Assembly (NCBI RefSeq): GCF_000003815.2
Contig: NC_049988.1
Location: 4,225,738 to 4,289,737, forward strand
Direction of reading: 5' to 3'
DNA from: Branchiostoma floridae
Taxonomy: Eukaryota > Chordata > Leptocardii > Amphioxiformes > Branchiostomatidae
Length of the DNA: 64,000 bases
Positions 44,901-55,301 of the stretch are shown in pieces. Every line of letters starts with the position of its first letter. Position 1 is the first letter of the stretch. Below the pieces are notes generated by a model. It made no database searches and was not told where the DNA came from. It saw only the letters and a list, made by a program, of their open reading frames with translations. The translations under genes and the position numbers were made by a program.

Positions 44901-47900
44901 GTTTGAGTAAAGTAAGTAAAAATAGTGAGAGAAAAAAAAACATTTTTTAAAAATGTTCCAATTCCACAAAAGATAGAGCAAGTGATATAGATCCAGTTAA
45001 GGTCAGTAAAGAGCTATTCTTCCTCTGGCCATGACAGAGATGACAGACACAATGCATTAAGATAGTCTTTTTTACAGGTTGAATTGAATTCACTGTCCAA
45101 GTGGTTCTTTATGATTTTCTTGAGCAATATAATGGACACTGATTTTATGATTTACAACTTAGCATGGATAACGACTATGAAAACTGGTATTATTTTGATT
45201 TGTTTAATGGAATTGTCTTTATCATGTATATAATTACATTTATCATATGCATATTGTGTGTAAACTCTGTGTATATGTGTACCCAGGGCTTCAGTCGAAA
45301 ACAGTGCTTAGCCACTGAGAGAGTTACCTTCAGCTGGATACAGAAATAATAAATAAATAAGACTCACCAATGATCTTGTAGTAGATAGGCACCAGCACGT
45401 TGATGCCCCTTCCCGCGGCGAGGAGAAGGAAACAGAACACGACACGCAGCTGGAGCGCCAGGCTGCCCTTCGGCCACATGTACGGCCACAGCATCTTACA
45501 CTTCCGGATGAAACCGCGGAATGTCGAACCTTGCGACTCTGTCCCAAGCTCGTCCAATAACGGCTGGAAGGAACAACAACAACAACAACAACAACAACAT
45601 TATTAGAACAGAAAACAAAACACAGTCAGGATTCCATTCAGTCACATAAATGTAGTATTGCATAATATGCAATCAAAGGACCTTATGGTGGGAAGGAATT
45701 ACAACAACAAATAAGACTTTCACAACCTCATACCTTCGGCAAATGATATTAACTTTTATACCAAAAAGTAGTTACTCAAGCAGCTGGATATGCTTTTGGA
45801 GACCATATCCAGTTGCTTGAGTAACTACTTTTTACCTTTGCCAGAATGGCTAAGGTTATGTTTTAGGCTTGTGAGTCTGTGTGTCTGTCTGTCTGTCTGT
45901 CTGTGTGTTAACAGTATAACTCAAGAAGCCTTTGATGGATCCCAATAATATTTGGTAGGTGGGTAGGGGTCGGGAAAACGAAGGTCAAGTTCGATAATGG
46001 GCCCCCTAGCGGCTTGCTAAGGTACTGCAGCAAAACCTCAATTTTTTTTATCTCGTGTTCTGGACCTGCTGTGGTTATGATTTTTGAGTGGTAGATAGCC
46101 CTTGGTGCAGAGAGTAAGTGCTTTAAGTTTGGACCCCTAGCGGCTTGTTTGGAACTGCAGTCGCCGATTTCCTTTCAAACTTTGGACGAGAATAACTCGA
46201 GAACGTGTTGATGGATCGTCATGGTTTTTGATATGTAGATAGCCCAAGTAACAATGTACACAATGGAATACCAATTATGCAAATCAGCAACTAATTTGCA
46301 TAATTAATGAGGAAAGTTTATAAATCCACTGCATTTCATGATAGGACTTTCAAACTTGTCACATATATAGATGAGGAAGAGAGAAATATCAATGCATATT
46401 AATTATGCAAATGACGGCCTCATTTGCATAATTAATGAGAAAATATAAACGTGTTGACGGATCGTCATGGTTTTTGGTAATGTAGATAGCCAAAGGGAAG
46501 ACTTACATGATGGAATTATAATTATGCAAATCGACTGCTAATTTGCATAATTAATGAGAAAAGTTTGTAAATCCACTGCATTCCTTATAGGACTTTCAAA
46601 CTTGTCACATTTTTAGCTAAGAAAGAAGGAAATATCAATACACATTTATTATGCAAATGATGCTTGATACAATTTAATATTATTATGTAAATCTAATCTG
46701 CATAGGGATCTAATTTGCATAAGCAATGGCAAAATGTTATGAACCAACTCCAGGCATATAAAATAAAATGTAATGAGTAACACATTTATGTCTACAGACA
46801 TCATTCTACATAACAAACCTGGTTTATTTGGCAAAGGTATGTGTTCGTTGAACTCTAGTTGGTATATCTTATTACCTGGATGTCTAACCTACATCGACGA
46901 TATTAACTTTTTTGCTGAAACTTTTTGAAATAAAATTGGCCCCTGCAGTTTGAAATAAGTCGCTAGTGGGCCCAAACTTACAACACTTACTCTCTGCATA
47001 ACATTAAGCCATCACAACAATTTCCACATTTACGGTACCTCAGCCTGTTCCACGTCCCTGTCCTCATTGATGATGTTCATGTAAGGCTTGTGGGGCCGGC
47101 CAGGTGCACACAGGCCCAGCAGAAATAGCAGCAGGGTGCAGCTGTAACGCACCACCCAGGTGCCAAACTCCACCTGAAACATACGGGAATAGTTTCACTT
47201 TCAGCAGGTCACTGTATGTCATATCCACTTCAATAAGGGGTGGGTACCGGTACAGAAAATTAAGGTCCAAGTCCAGTTCAAGTCCAGAGGATCAGGCCAT
47301 GTCCGGACCTGAACCTGATTCAGTATGTGAAAACTTGAGAATTGACGATACTCAAAACAATGGTCCATTTAGCTGCAAAAACATATATTCGACTCCAACT
47401 GCTGTTTTAAAATCCTACAAGACTAACTGCTTCTGTAAAATTGACTGTAAAACTTGGTAGAAATGACTATAAATTTGATTTGATTTATTGAAATTGCAAA
47501 CGATACAATACACGTGGGACACAGGCAGCGGTATACTCTACTTCACTCTTGGTATTTTCTTAGATCAGTAAGTCCCAAAACGTGTGAATGCCTGATCATA
47601 TAATATAATATGTTCATTTTCCAATCTGTCCATCATCCGGTCCACCAAATTTTTTCAGGTCCATTTTTTCCGGACTGGTCCAATAAGAAAAACTGGTTTT
47701 GTACCAGTACCTCCAGGTTCTGAGTCAACAACCCCAACCACAAAGCCAACAATGCTACATGTACAAATAGATCTGTTGTCTTGAAATGTACACCTACCTT
47801 CTGGTCCACGGTGCGTATCTCCCACCACCACTGTTCACTGTTCCACGACACCAGCGCCAGGTTCTCCAGTAGGAACGCCAGCGCCCAGAACAGCAGTAGG

Positions 47901-48313
47901 ACAGCGCCGTGACCCCGCGACGACCGCATCAAGATCTCCCGCTTCCTCTCCGCGCCCATCAGAATCATCACCATCCACCACGACACCGCGTACAAGCATG
48001 TGTAGAGGATCATGTATCCGTAGAACGTCTTCGCTCCAAGCGTGACATGTAGGACTAACCGTACGATTGCTTGGACAACAAGCAGCACGTGTAACGTGAT
48101 CTGTAGCTTATACAAGGCGCTTTTGGGGATGTATTTTGGTTCTATAACGGTAGAATACTTCATGAGAAAGAGGCCCTGTATTCCTCCGAAAATCAGGATG
48201 AATCCTTGGAGGATTGAAGGGATGAGGGTCTCGGTGAAACATACGGACAGACCCTGGTCCACCCACACTGGGGTTAGGGAGCTGTTGGGGCTGCAGTACG
48301 TAGGCAGCTGCAT
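35921..48313 (-). CDS. ABCB6: ABCB6-type half ABC transporter, complete, 840 aa
   Basis: Nineteen coding exons, all in phase: 47798-48313, 47039-47173, 45368-45563, 44503-44586, 43929-44031, 43170-43259, 42556-42677, 41831-41940, 41392-41457, 40975-41100, 40547-40623, 39861-40010, 39137-39299, 38487-38582, 38073-38151, 37547-37659, 37001-37095, 36472-36540 and 35921-36053. They total 2523 nt including the stop. Human ABCB6 is 842 aa. The ATG at 48313 has a GCCACC Kozak. The order is an extra N-terminal membrane domain (TMD0), a six-helix TMD ([16 protein letters not shown] is near-identical to the vertebrate protein), then one nucleotide-binding domain. ABCB6 works as a homodimer linked to porphyrin/heme and metal homeostasis in endolysosomal, plasma or mitochondrial outer membranes; where this protein acts is not shown by the sequence. 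The C-terminus ends in a charged SEENKNKDD tail. Confidence 0.97.
36472..40010 (-). CDS. ABCB6: ABCB6 exons 12-18: nucleotide-binding domain
   Basis: All ABC motifs are present and intact. Walker A is GPTGSGKST (residues 613-621, exon 13) and the Q-loop is VVPQDT (Gln661, exon 14). The signature is LSGGEKQR (717-724) and Walker B is IVLLDE (737-742), both in exon 16. The D-loop ATSALDT and the H-loop VVAHR (His773) are in exon 17. The catalytic Glu after Walker B is present, so the protein should be ATPase-competent. Exon 18 continues with [22 protein letters not shown], the usual end of B-family NBDs. Confidence 0.97.
39070..39104 (-). pseudogene. Partial intronic copy of the 3' end of ABCB6 exon 13
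   Basis: Thirty-five bases repeat 39134-39168 with a few differences, including the last codons GQDISK and the GT donor. It has no acceptor and only about a dozen codons, so it cannot be a stand-alone exon. It could act as a decoy or alternative 3' end for exon 13. Confidence 0.7.
40065..40192 (-). repeat. tRNA-like SINE fragment
   Basis: On the minus strand, GTAGTGGTTATGGTATTGG (A-box-like) and CGAGTTCAATCCCTGG (B box) are about 35 bases apart, followed by GAGCCAGGGGAC. The tRNA fold is not complete. It lies in ABCB6 intron 11. Confidence 0.5.
42818..43068. repeat. Family D (GCGGT) MITE, diverged copy
   Basis: TATTGTAAATGCATTTAAGT then GGATTTAATTTCGCGGTAGC and, at the far end, AAAACCACTGCGAATATTTT match the family with many substitutions. 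It lies in ABCB6 intron 6. Confidence 0.6.
43460..43552. repeat. Intronic hairpin
   Basis: ATATCTACTAACGATCTGTAGTAATT near 43451-43477 and AATAACTACAGATCATTAGTAG near 43520-43541 form inverted arms with an AT-rich loop. A relic MITE in ABCB6 intron 5. Confidence 0.5.
44180..44359. repeat. Family D (GCGGT) MITE, well preserved copy
   Basis: TACTGTAAATGCAGAAATGT and AAATGCATTTACAGTA are the ends. GTTCGCGGTGGATTAATGTT and TAGTATTAGACCACAGTCTATGGTGTTACCGC are shared with 21319-21530, showing the same master element. Confidence 0.75.
45764..45834. repeat. Hairpin with CATATCCAG-TTGCTTGAGTAACTAC arms
   Basis: AAAAAGTAGTTACTCAAGCA at 45763 is the complement of TGCTTGAGTAACTACTTTTT at 45815, with a short loop around CTTTTGGAGAC. 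Related single-arm sequence occurs at 17805-17835 (CATATCCAGTTGCTTCAGTA). It abuts repeat family B at 45833. Confidence 0.65.
45833..46860. repeat. Long dispersed repeat, family B, copy 2
   Basis: The ends are TACCTTTGCCA (45833) and TGGCAAAGGTA (46829), followed by GTTGAACTCTAGTT. The interior has a TGTCTGTCTGTCTG stretch, a TAACTCAAGAAGCCTTTGATGGAT block and several TATGCAAAT/ATTTGCATAATTAATGA repeats. It shares the ATTATGCAAAT...ATTTGCATAATTAATGAG pattern with 54375-55301. It lies in ABCB6 intron 2. Confidence 0.7.
47798..48313 (-). CDS. ABCB6: ABCB6 exon 1: N-terminal TMD0
   Basis: One 172-codon exon encodes most of TMD0. The luminal N-terminus has Cys7 and Cys25 with an N-S-S sequon at Asn10. 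In human ABCB6 the pair Cys8/Cys26 forms a disulfide and a nearby Asn is glycosylated; the 18-residue spacing is the same here, so the arrangement is probably conserved (inference). Hydrophobic helices follow around [53 protein letters not shown] and [19 protein letters not shown]. The exon ends RTVDQK. Confidence 0.93.
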
Positions 48314-48418
48314 GGTGGCGCTTCTTCACTGTCCTTAGGAGGTGATATGTTATACACCTGTTTGGAATACAAATGGAGACAATTATTACTTATTTAGAGG
48401 ATTCATAGCACCTGTTAC

Positions 48419-48500
48419 TACTGTAAATCTTTAAATATTTGCGGTAATTTTATGTTCGCAGTTTTCGTGGTGGTGACTGATCCTAAAATCATCACAGCAA
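48419..48500. repeat. Family D (GCGGT) MITE, fragment
   Basis: TACTGTAAATCTTTAAATATTTGCGGTAATTTTATGTTCGCAGTTTTCGTGGTG matches the left half of the family. The right half is absent. It lies just upstream of the ABCB6 coding exon 1. Confidence 0.5.
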
Positions 48501-48519
48501 ACAAATAGATAAAAATTAA

Positions 48520-49592
48520 TGATAAAAAAATTCACAATGCATTGATATTATTGTTACATACAATTATGTAAGAATGAGAACAAAATAGAATTTTTAAAAC
48601 TGGTACATTCACATTTAAGTAAACCTTTAAATCACAGAAAGAAACTGCACCTCCTGAAAATGTAACTCTTTAACACCCCCCTTGGTAGTTTAAGTGGTCT
48701 GTCCCTAATGTTAGAGGTAATCTATGGTGGGAAAAATTCCACTCTTGCAGACCTGGTGAGCACTCTTGTACATTCAAATAGTGACTCAGCAAAATACAAA
48801 TCTGGGACCATGAGAGAATGTTTTTCTAGTTCAAACAACTTTTTGAAATTTTTCATTTGAAAATTCTCTCTCTCTCTCTCTACATGTATAACGTTTTATA
48901 TGATTATTATGTAAAATTTTACTATAACATACATATATATCAAATTGACAGAAAAAATCAAGTCTATCAACATACTAAAAATATAGACAGTTTGAGATAA
49001 ATAATAGAATTTTGCCCACTAACCAAGACTGAAGGTAAAACTCTAGCAGTGTCTAGGTAATCATTTGGGGGGGGGGGGGGGGGTGCAGTTTGCGTGTGCT
49101 GTCTAACAGTGCCTGAGATAATGTGCTAGAGGTTGTCGGGAAAACTGTCCGTGGGATAATAGACAGTCTCTTCCCCTAGCCTGACTAAAATCATGCTCCT
49201 AGCGGCCAGCCCTACAGTTGCCTACCACTCTCCGGGAGGGGGTCATTAACCCCAGCCAGAGATTGTGTAGACACAGGCTACTAGTACTTAGTAAAGTACT
49301 CTCCCCCAGGCCCTGCCAGAGTCTGGCACCCAGGCTATTCAAAAATTATAACTTTAGCTTGAACTTATAATTAAATTCCCCTGGATTCCAAACTCCCCTG
49401 TGACATATATACTAGTAATCAGTAACTTATTTTACACATACTAAGGTCAGACAGAAGGTAAACTTGTTTACGTCCCGATAAACAGTTTCATCTTGTTTAC
49501 GTCCCATAGACTTTTGAGGCCTTTTAAGGTCAGTGTGTTGTGATCCACAGTGTCTCGTCACAGACTCGTGCACAGTAACAGTGGAAAGCAGA
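48520..49592. other. Inferred ABCB6 intron 1, unique part
   Basis: No coding match. Contains a CT microsatellite near 48867-48882 and a run of 16 or more G at about 49067-49083. Nothing else recognised. Confidence 0.5.
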
Positions 49593-51729
49593 CCTCTGTG
49601 AAAATTCAAGCGTCCCAGACGGTGAAACGCCGTTTGCGACAACCGTCCAATGCGTCTCAAATTATTGGGACGCTTTGGACGGTTACGGCAGCGGACGGCA
49701 TGGGACGGCCTTTAGAACGCCCGAAAAAACGTCAAAGACGGCCCGAACGGCATAAAAAACGCTTGGACGCGTCTTGATTGGCACTTTTGACGCGTCCAGA
49801 GGGACGTCGGGGCCGTCCGAAACGGCGTCTGAAAGCGGGCACCCAGACGCTCCCGCGTCCGTAGGGCGGCCCCCCCGCTGGGAACAGACGTCTCCGCGGA
49901 CGAACCAGACGCCGATTGCGACGGACATAGATGACGTAATCCAGGCTGCTGGGACGGTCCGGACGCCGATTGGGACGGTCGTAGATTACGTGATCCAGGC
50001 TGCCAGGACGAACTGTAGCCTTCGCCAGGCCATCCCACGGGGGTATGGATCGTAAAATTCGACAGAAAATGGAATAGCCAAGGAATAGCCAATAGAGTCA
50101 GTCATCGCCAAGGTTAACATCTGGACCAAACGTCTAGCAAACTTTTCTCCTTCAAGACGCAACTTGTAGTTTAATAGTCAGGCAGTATGGGAGGGGCATT
50201 TGGAACGTGTGCAGACGGCTGTCCGGACGCCGTTTCTGACGGCGTCCGGTCACGGCTATGATTTTATGGCCTCTAGGGATACTAAGTAAGCGTTCCCACA
50301 TACCAAACAAACAAATATTCAGCCAGGCAGTGAATTGTAGAAGACCACCCACCACCGGGCCGTCAGGTTTAGCTAAAATCAAACACAACTTGAACAAATT
50401 TCTTCGTAAATTCAGACATACACGTACTCCGCGGCGTTTAATCAACTTTGCTACATGCACGAAATTCAATCCGGCCTTCAATCGTGTCCGCGGCTTTTTG
50501 TGCCGCCGTGCCGACACGTGCGTTACATCAGAATGGACGAGCCCACATAACATCAAGGGTAAATACAGGACGTTTGAAATTTTCTATCGTAAATTTTAAT
50601 TACACCAGTATTTATTAAAGACTGGATATATAAATGTGAAATAACGTTAAATTTTCTACAAAGATCATAAGTCATTTTTATTTCGAGGTAGCGAAATAAA
50701 GTCTTCCGTTTCATAAGTTCCTAACCCCAAGTAGTTGGAAGAGCCGACTAAGATTTTGATTGGCACCGGCAAAATCGGTAGGTGCTATCTCAATATCTGT
50801 TGTCTAAATCTACATTTTAACAGCATTATCATTCTTAATAGAAACAACAGATATTTTTACAAGTATTCTACAACGTGTTCATAATTCTTTTTATTTTGTG
50901 GCATCAAAACAAGATCCTAAATTTAATCATTTCTTCGCGTATGTGGGGAGGGCACCCGTAACAACAAGTCGTCTGTAAACTTTGCAACAGATGAATGTAC
51001 AAAAAATGAGAATAAAATGCGAAGTATTCACTTACCGGCGCCTGCAAAGTATCGACAATCAGCTAACGGAAGAACCGCTGCTTCTTTTGACGTCTGTCAC
51101 ATCTGTGATTTCTGCTGTCCAAGGTTTGCTGCTTCGAGTAAGTAGTATAATTTTTCCCCCTTGTCGGCGCACGACAAATAATTTTTGTACATTCTTTTTA
51201 GTATAAATAGCAGATACAGTCATCGCCGTAAACCCAACCTCAGCACAATGTCGTACAAACATCAGCTGCTACGTCTAGACGTGAAGTCCTTGGTCCAAAA
51301 GTGCGCAAAATTTAACAAACGGACATGAAATCCACAGAAATAGTCACCTTCTGAACATAAGTCCTGCAACCGCCGGAGTGTTCAACGGTCTGAAATTCGA
51401 ATTCACCCGCTGAAATTGGCGCATGTGCAGAAGTTAAAACGTCATGTCTCCCGTGGGGATCATAAGAAAAGACGCAGCCGTCTGCCGGCGTCGGGTGACT
51501 AAGTATTTTATAGCCCCATCAGTGGCCGTCTCCGACGGCAATGGAAGGTCTTTCAGCCGTTCGGGCGTTCACCATAAAAACTGACAGAACGGCACGGACG
51601 CTCACGATGTGTCCGCGGCCGTTTCGGACGGCAATGAACGCGTCCAGAACGTCTGAAACGCGCTCGGACGCCATTGGACGCTTGTAGACGCCGTCCGGGC
51701 AGTTTCGGACGCTTGAATTTTCACAGAGG
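49593..51729. mobile_element. 2.1-kb non-autonomous DNA transposon with CCTCTGTGAAAATTC ends
   Basis: CCTCTGTGAAAATTCAAGCG at 49593 and its exact complement CGCTTGAATTTTCACAGAGG at 51710-51729 (with two extra matching bases each) are terminal inverted repeats. The subterminal 300-600 bases on each side are packed with GGACGGC/GCCGTCC/GGACGC motifs, a pattern of transposase-binding arrays. The middle is AT-rich and contains no transposase that I can see. A clear target duplication was not found. It lies in the inferred ABCB6 first intron. Confidence 0.75.
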
Positions 51730-51958
51730 GAGCCCAACCCTCTCCTTCCACCACTTACCTACCTACCCAAGTAACCCAAGTCAGGTGCCAATTCTTACAC
51801 CTTGATGTGTGAATTGCCTTTTCCTGGGGCACAAAGTTGCTGGCATGAGCACCCTGCAGAATCAGACAGATTTGAGGAAGGGTTCGCTACCAATCCCCTG
51901 CCACACCCGCCCCCACAACTTACACCTGCATACATAGTGGGGTGCCAGCTAGGTTGTC

Positions 51959-52333
51959 TAAGGCACGATCTACACACAGTTTTTCCCGATATCGGCGAGC
52001 CTACAACCTCTAGCCGACAGCTTTTTTTCATCGTCTAGATGGAACTACTATATCGCCATTACGATATCGGGAAAATTTCTCCCGAAAGGTCCGGACCATT
52101 CGTACGATAGCTTAGCAGGGGTCCCCGATAGCTTAGCAGGGGTCCCCGACAGCTTCCGCGCGCGTGTAGATGTGTCCCGACTTCGGGAAGGCTCATTAGC
52201 ATACAACGCGGGCTCGTTAGGCTGTATAGCTGTTTATGACTGCAAGCGCCACGGGTGTCCCGCGGCCAACGTTCCATATCCCTCCCGACACATCCACAGA
52301 TATCGGTAAAAACTGTGTATAGATTGGGCCTAA
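51959..52333. mobile_element. MITE family E, copy 2
   Basis: TAAGGCACGATCTACACACA and the complement of TGTGTATAGATTGGGCCTAA are the ends, matching 34400-34680. GATAGCTTAGCAGGGGTCCC is tandemly duplicated inside (52107-52148). Flanking sequence CAGATTTGAGGAAGGGTTCG (51865) recurs inverted at 52379-52398, so the MITE appears to sit inside an older inverted repeat. Confidence 0.75.
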
Positions 52334-52439
52334 GACGGGTGTGCATTGTGGGGGCACGTGTGGCAGGGAATCGGTAGCAAACCCTTCCTCAAATCTGTCT
52401 GTTTTTCCACTATATGACATGACTTCCTCAAATCTGTCT

Positions 52440-52530
52440 GGTTTCCCACTACTAGTATGACACGACAGGATTCAAACCTGGGACCTCTTGGTTCTGAGCC
52501 AAACACTGCTATTATGCCACATGACCCAAC
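52440..52530 (-). repeat. tRNA-derived SINE fragment
   Basis: On the minus strand, TGTGGCATAATAGCAGTGTTTGG (A box) and GAGGTCCCAGGTTTGAATCC (B box) lie at tRNA spacing. The body is short, and sequence related to it may extend toward 52340. Confidence 0.6.
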
Positions 52531-53052
52531 AGCAATGTTGCTGCCCCCTCGCCATGTATTACAATTTTATCACAATACTTTATAAGTTATGTTAACTTTG
52601 TATAACAAATGCAGCTATTAAGTTAAATAGTTTGAGTAAAATGAACGTACGGATAAACAAATAGTACTGATTCATAACATATGTTTAAGCAAAACCTCCA
52701 TCTTTTTATAATTCAGTGTCTGAAAATTTGAAATTGAAAAAATATCATATATTGTAACTTAACAATGTAAGAAATTTTCGAGATGACGTGCATAGTAAAC
52801 ATCTGTCGTAGAAACAATAGTGACGTATAATAATTATATGTTAGTCACTGATATTTTCGAGTAAAATAACGTTATGTCATAACGTTGCGTTTTGGTGAAG
52901 ATTGTGCAAAATATCGTGTTCAGAGCATGAATTATTTTGTGACATTAAGAATAGATCAAGCACAGAACATACCTCACTGTGACTGCGTAGCTGCCACTTT
53001 GTGTAAAGAGTCTACAGTCTGCGCAGAACTGCTAAGTCATCTTTTTACTTAC
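52531..53052. other. AT-rich stretch 3' of the inferred ABCB6 first exon
   Basis: No gene or repeat recognised. If the promoter assignment at 53053-53120 is right, this is the start of intron 1. Confidence 0.45.
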
Positions 53053-53120
53053 ACAACACCGCAGCAGACATTGTGCAAACAAACGGGTTCGTTCAGCACG
53101 GGGGCGTCGCCATCTTGGAA
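53053..53120 (-). promoter_or_regulatory. Likely ABCB6 promoter and non-coding first exon with YY1 motif
   Basis: On the minus strand CAAGATGGCGAC (53117-53106) is the classic YY1 element found just downstream of many housekeeping start sites, in the expected orientation. About 55 bases further comes TGTTGT/GTAAGT, a strong donor (exon end 53053). The ABCB6 coding exon has an upstream acceptor TTCCAAACAG at 48358-48367 with 44 bases of 5' UTR (48314-48357). Joining the two gives a short leader with two small upstream ORFs and an intron of 4.7 kb. The link between the two is inferred, not shown. Confidence 0.4.
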
Positions 53121-53686
53121 TATCCCATCTAAAAAGGGGGTATTCGAATCTAGGAAAAAACATAATCACTACAGAGATGGCAGACTTTACTTCTTTTAGA
53201 TACTAATATATATGGAAATTTTTTAAAGATGTTTTTTTTGCATTAGCTGGTACAAAAAGTAATATCTAAGTTAATGTAAAGAGGTTAAAATAAATTTCAT
53301 TAACCTCCTAGTTTTAGGTAATAGACGCTTCCACTACAAATTCTACAGGTGTATTACTGCTATGTCAATGTATGTCGCAAGGTGGCGATAATATGACGTT
53401 GTGCAAGCACTAGCGTTTGGGGTTGATTTGAAAGTTTTGAATTAATACAGTACCGTTCGTTTGAAGGCGGTTACGGCCATGCTGACTGTATTATATAAGT
53501 GGCCAACCCCAAATCGCATTTACATTTGATATATTTTGGCATCAACTTATGAACCATTGAAACTCAGTTTTCCAACTTGCACCTTATTTTAACAAGGACA
53601 TTATCTGATATAACGTTAACGTCCTTGATTTTACCAAGGGTTTAATGCTCATTTCCGCAGTTTTCAATGTTGTCTACATGTAGACA

Positions 53687-53806
53687 TACTGTAAATGCAT
53701 TTAATTTCGCGGGGATTTAATTTCGCGGTAGAGGCAAAATGGACATTTCGCGGTGGATTTAATTTCGCGGTAGCGCCATCCCGCGAAATTCAATGCATTT
53801 TCAGCA
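53687..53806. repeat. Family D (GCGGT) MITE, short copy
   Basis: TACTGTAAATGCATTTAATT, then TTCGCGGGGATTTAATTTCG, TTCGCGGTGGATTTAATTTC and AATGCATTTTCAGCA. Internally deleted compared with 21319-21530. Confidence 0.7.
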
Positions 53807-54170
53807 CTGCACTGTAGTCACGAACTGCCGTGTGAAACCCGGCGCCTCTACAAACCGCCAGTCGTAAAACACTTGCTGGTTACCCGGTAAGGGTCCTATA
53901 CAGACGGATAGAACAGTTTCCATGCTTTTGACTTGTTCTTGTGTGAGCCACTGTTACTGATCTAATCGTATCTACCCTCTCAATACGTAATAGTATACAG
54001 TAGTACGACCTTTGTATCATGGTGAACATACTGTACAGTACTGTAATACACTTGGTCGTATGAAAAAAATACATGTGTGTCTTCACCGTAGTAAGTATGT
54101 CAAACATTTCATTATACAGTGACAGTAGTAGTATGTACATTGAGCGGAAAAGGGGCACCTTAGGCGGCGC

Positions 54171-54271
54171 CAGCAGACGAAATATTCGCGGTGGATTTAA
54201 TTTCGCGGTGAAGCGGCCGCCGCGAAAACCGCGAATATTAATCCACCGCGAATATTTCTGCATTTACAGTA
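54171..54271. repeat. Family D (GCGGT) MITE, right half
   Basis: ATTCGCGGTGGATTTAATTT, GCGGCCGCCGCGAAAACCGC, AATCCACCGCGAATATTTC and TGCATTTACAGTA. The right terminus is intact and the left is missing. Confidence 0.7.
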
Positions 54272-54374
54272 TTCTTTGGGTATATAACGTTATGCTCATG
54301 TACTGTATTTACAATATGTTGTGTATATATACAGACATATTCTTTTGTTAGATATGTGTGTGTCGCACTGTATT

Positions 54375-55301
54375 TACCTTCGCCAAGAAGGTTATGTTTT
54401 CGGTAGCGTTTGTGTGTGTATGAGGGGGTGGGTGTAGAAGACCACCATAACTCGAGAACGCCTGAATGGATTGTATTGATATTCGGTATGTGGGTAACGT
54501 TAGGTCATGATGCTCAGACCTGGAAACGATTAGATTTCGGGCCTCCGGGCGGCTTGTTACGGTACTGCAGTGGAACTTCCGGGTTTGATATCTCGAGTTC
54601 TGAACATGCTATGGTCATGATTTTTAAGTGGCAGATAGCTCTTGGGGCAGAGAATAATTGGTGTAGGTTTGGGTCCCCTAGCGGCTTGTTTTAGAACTGC
54701 AGGAACCGGTTTAGTGTCAGACTTTGAAAGAGAATAACTCCAGAAAGGATTGACGGATCGTCATGATTTTTGATATGTAGATACCCTAAGTTATGCTTCA
54801 GGTAATTGGATATTAATTATCCAGATTAGTATCTAATTTGCATAATTAATTAGGAAATTGTTTAAACACGCTCAGTTCCATTATAGGACCATTGCAACAT
54901 GTGACATTTGTAACTGAGAAGGAGAAGAACATGATAGATATAGATATATTATGCAAAATAAAGACCTAATTTGCATAACTAATGAGAAAATGCTATAGTG
55001 TCATTGTGGTAAATGACGGGAACTTCTTACTTATAGCATTTGGAAGTTATGCACACGTGAACATCGTTGAATATTGATTATGCAAATACGATCCTCATTT
55101 GCAAAATTCATCATCAAATGCGGTAAAAGCCTTCTTTCTTGACATAGATTATGTATGTCTGTTGTTTGGTGGAGGAGATGATCAACTAATATAATTTATG
55201 CAAATGAGAGCCTTATTTGCATAATAAATGACAAACAATTATTAAAGAAGTTGTCAAGGCTAGGATCATTTGGCGAAGGCATGGGGTCGTGGAACTCTAG
55301 T
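54375..55301. repeat. Long dispersed repeat, family B, copy 3
   Basis: TTACCTTCGCCAAGAAGGTT at the left and ATTTGGCGAAGGCATGGGGT at the right are inverted, followed by GTGGAACTCTAGTT. The interior has ACTCGAGAACGCCTGAATGG, GGATCGTCATGATTTTTGAT and repeated TATGCAAAT/ATTTGCATAA blocks as at 45833-46860. Confidence 0.7.

Larger units (their letters stand above)
36054..47797. other. ABCB6 introns not otherwise described
   Basis: The introns at 36541-37000, 37096-37546, 37660-38072, 38152-38486, 38583-39069, 40011-40546 (apart from the tRNA-like fragment), 40624-40974, 41458-41830, 41941-42555, 43260-43928 (apart from the hairpin) and 44587-45367 show no gene. The intron 45564-47038 is mostly repeat family B. 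A stretch at 39390-39700 with GGCAGTTCCAAAAAACCTGC and CTAGGGGGCCAAACTTAC resembles sequence at 20520-20700 and 46915-47010, another old dispersed repeat. Confidence 0.55.

Noticed and set aside
49712-50599. Several ORFs above 90 codons on both strands
   Set aside because: They lie in the GACGG-rich ends of the DNA transposon; open frames on both strands come from GC-rich motif repetition. No transposase motif seen.
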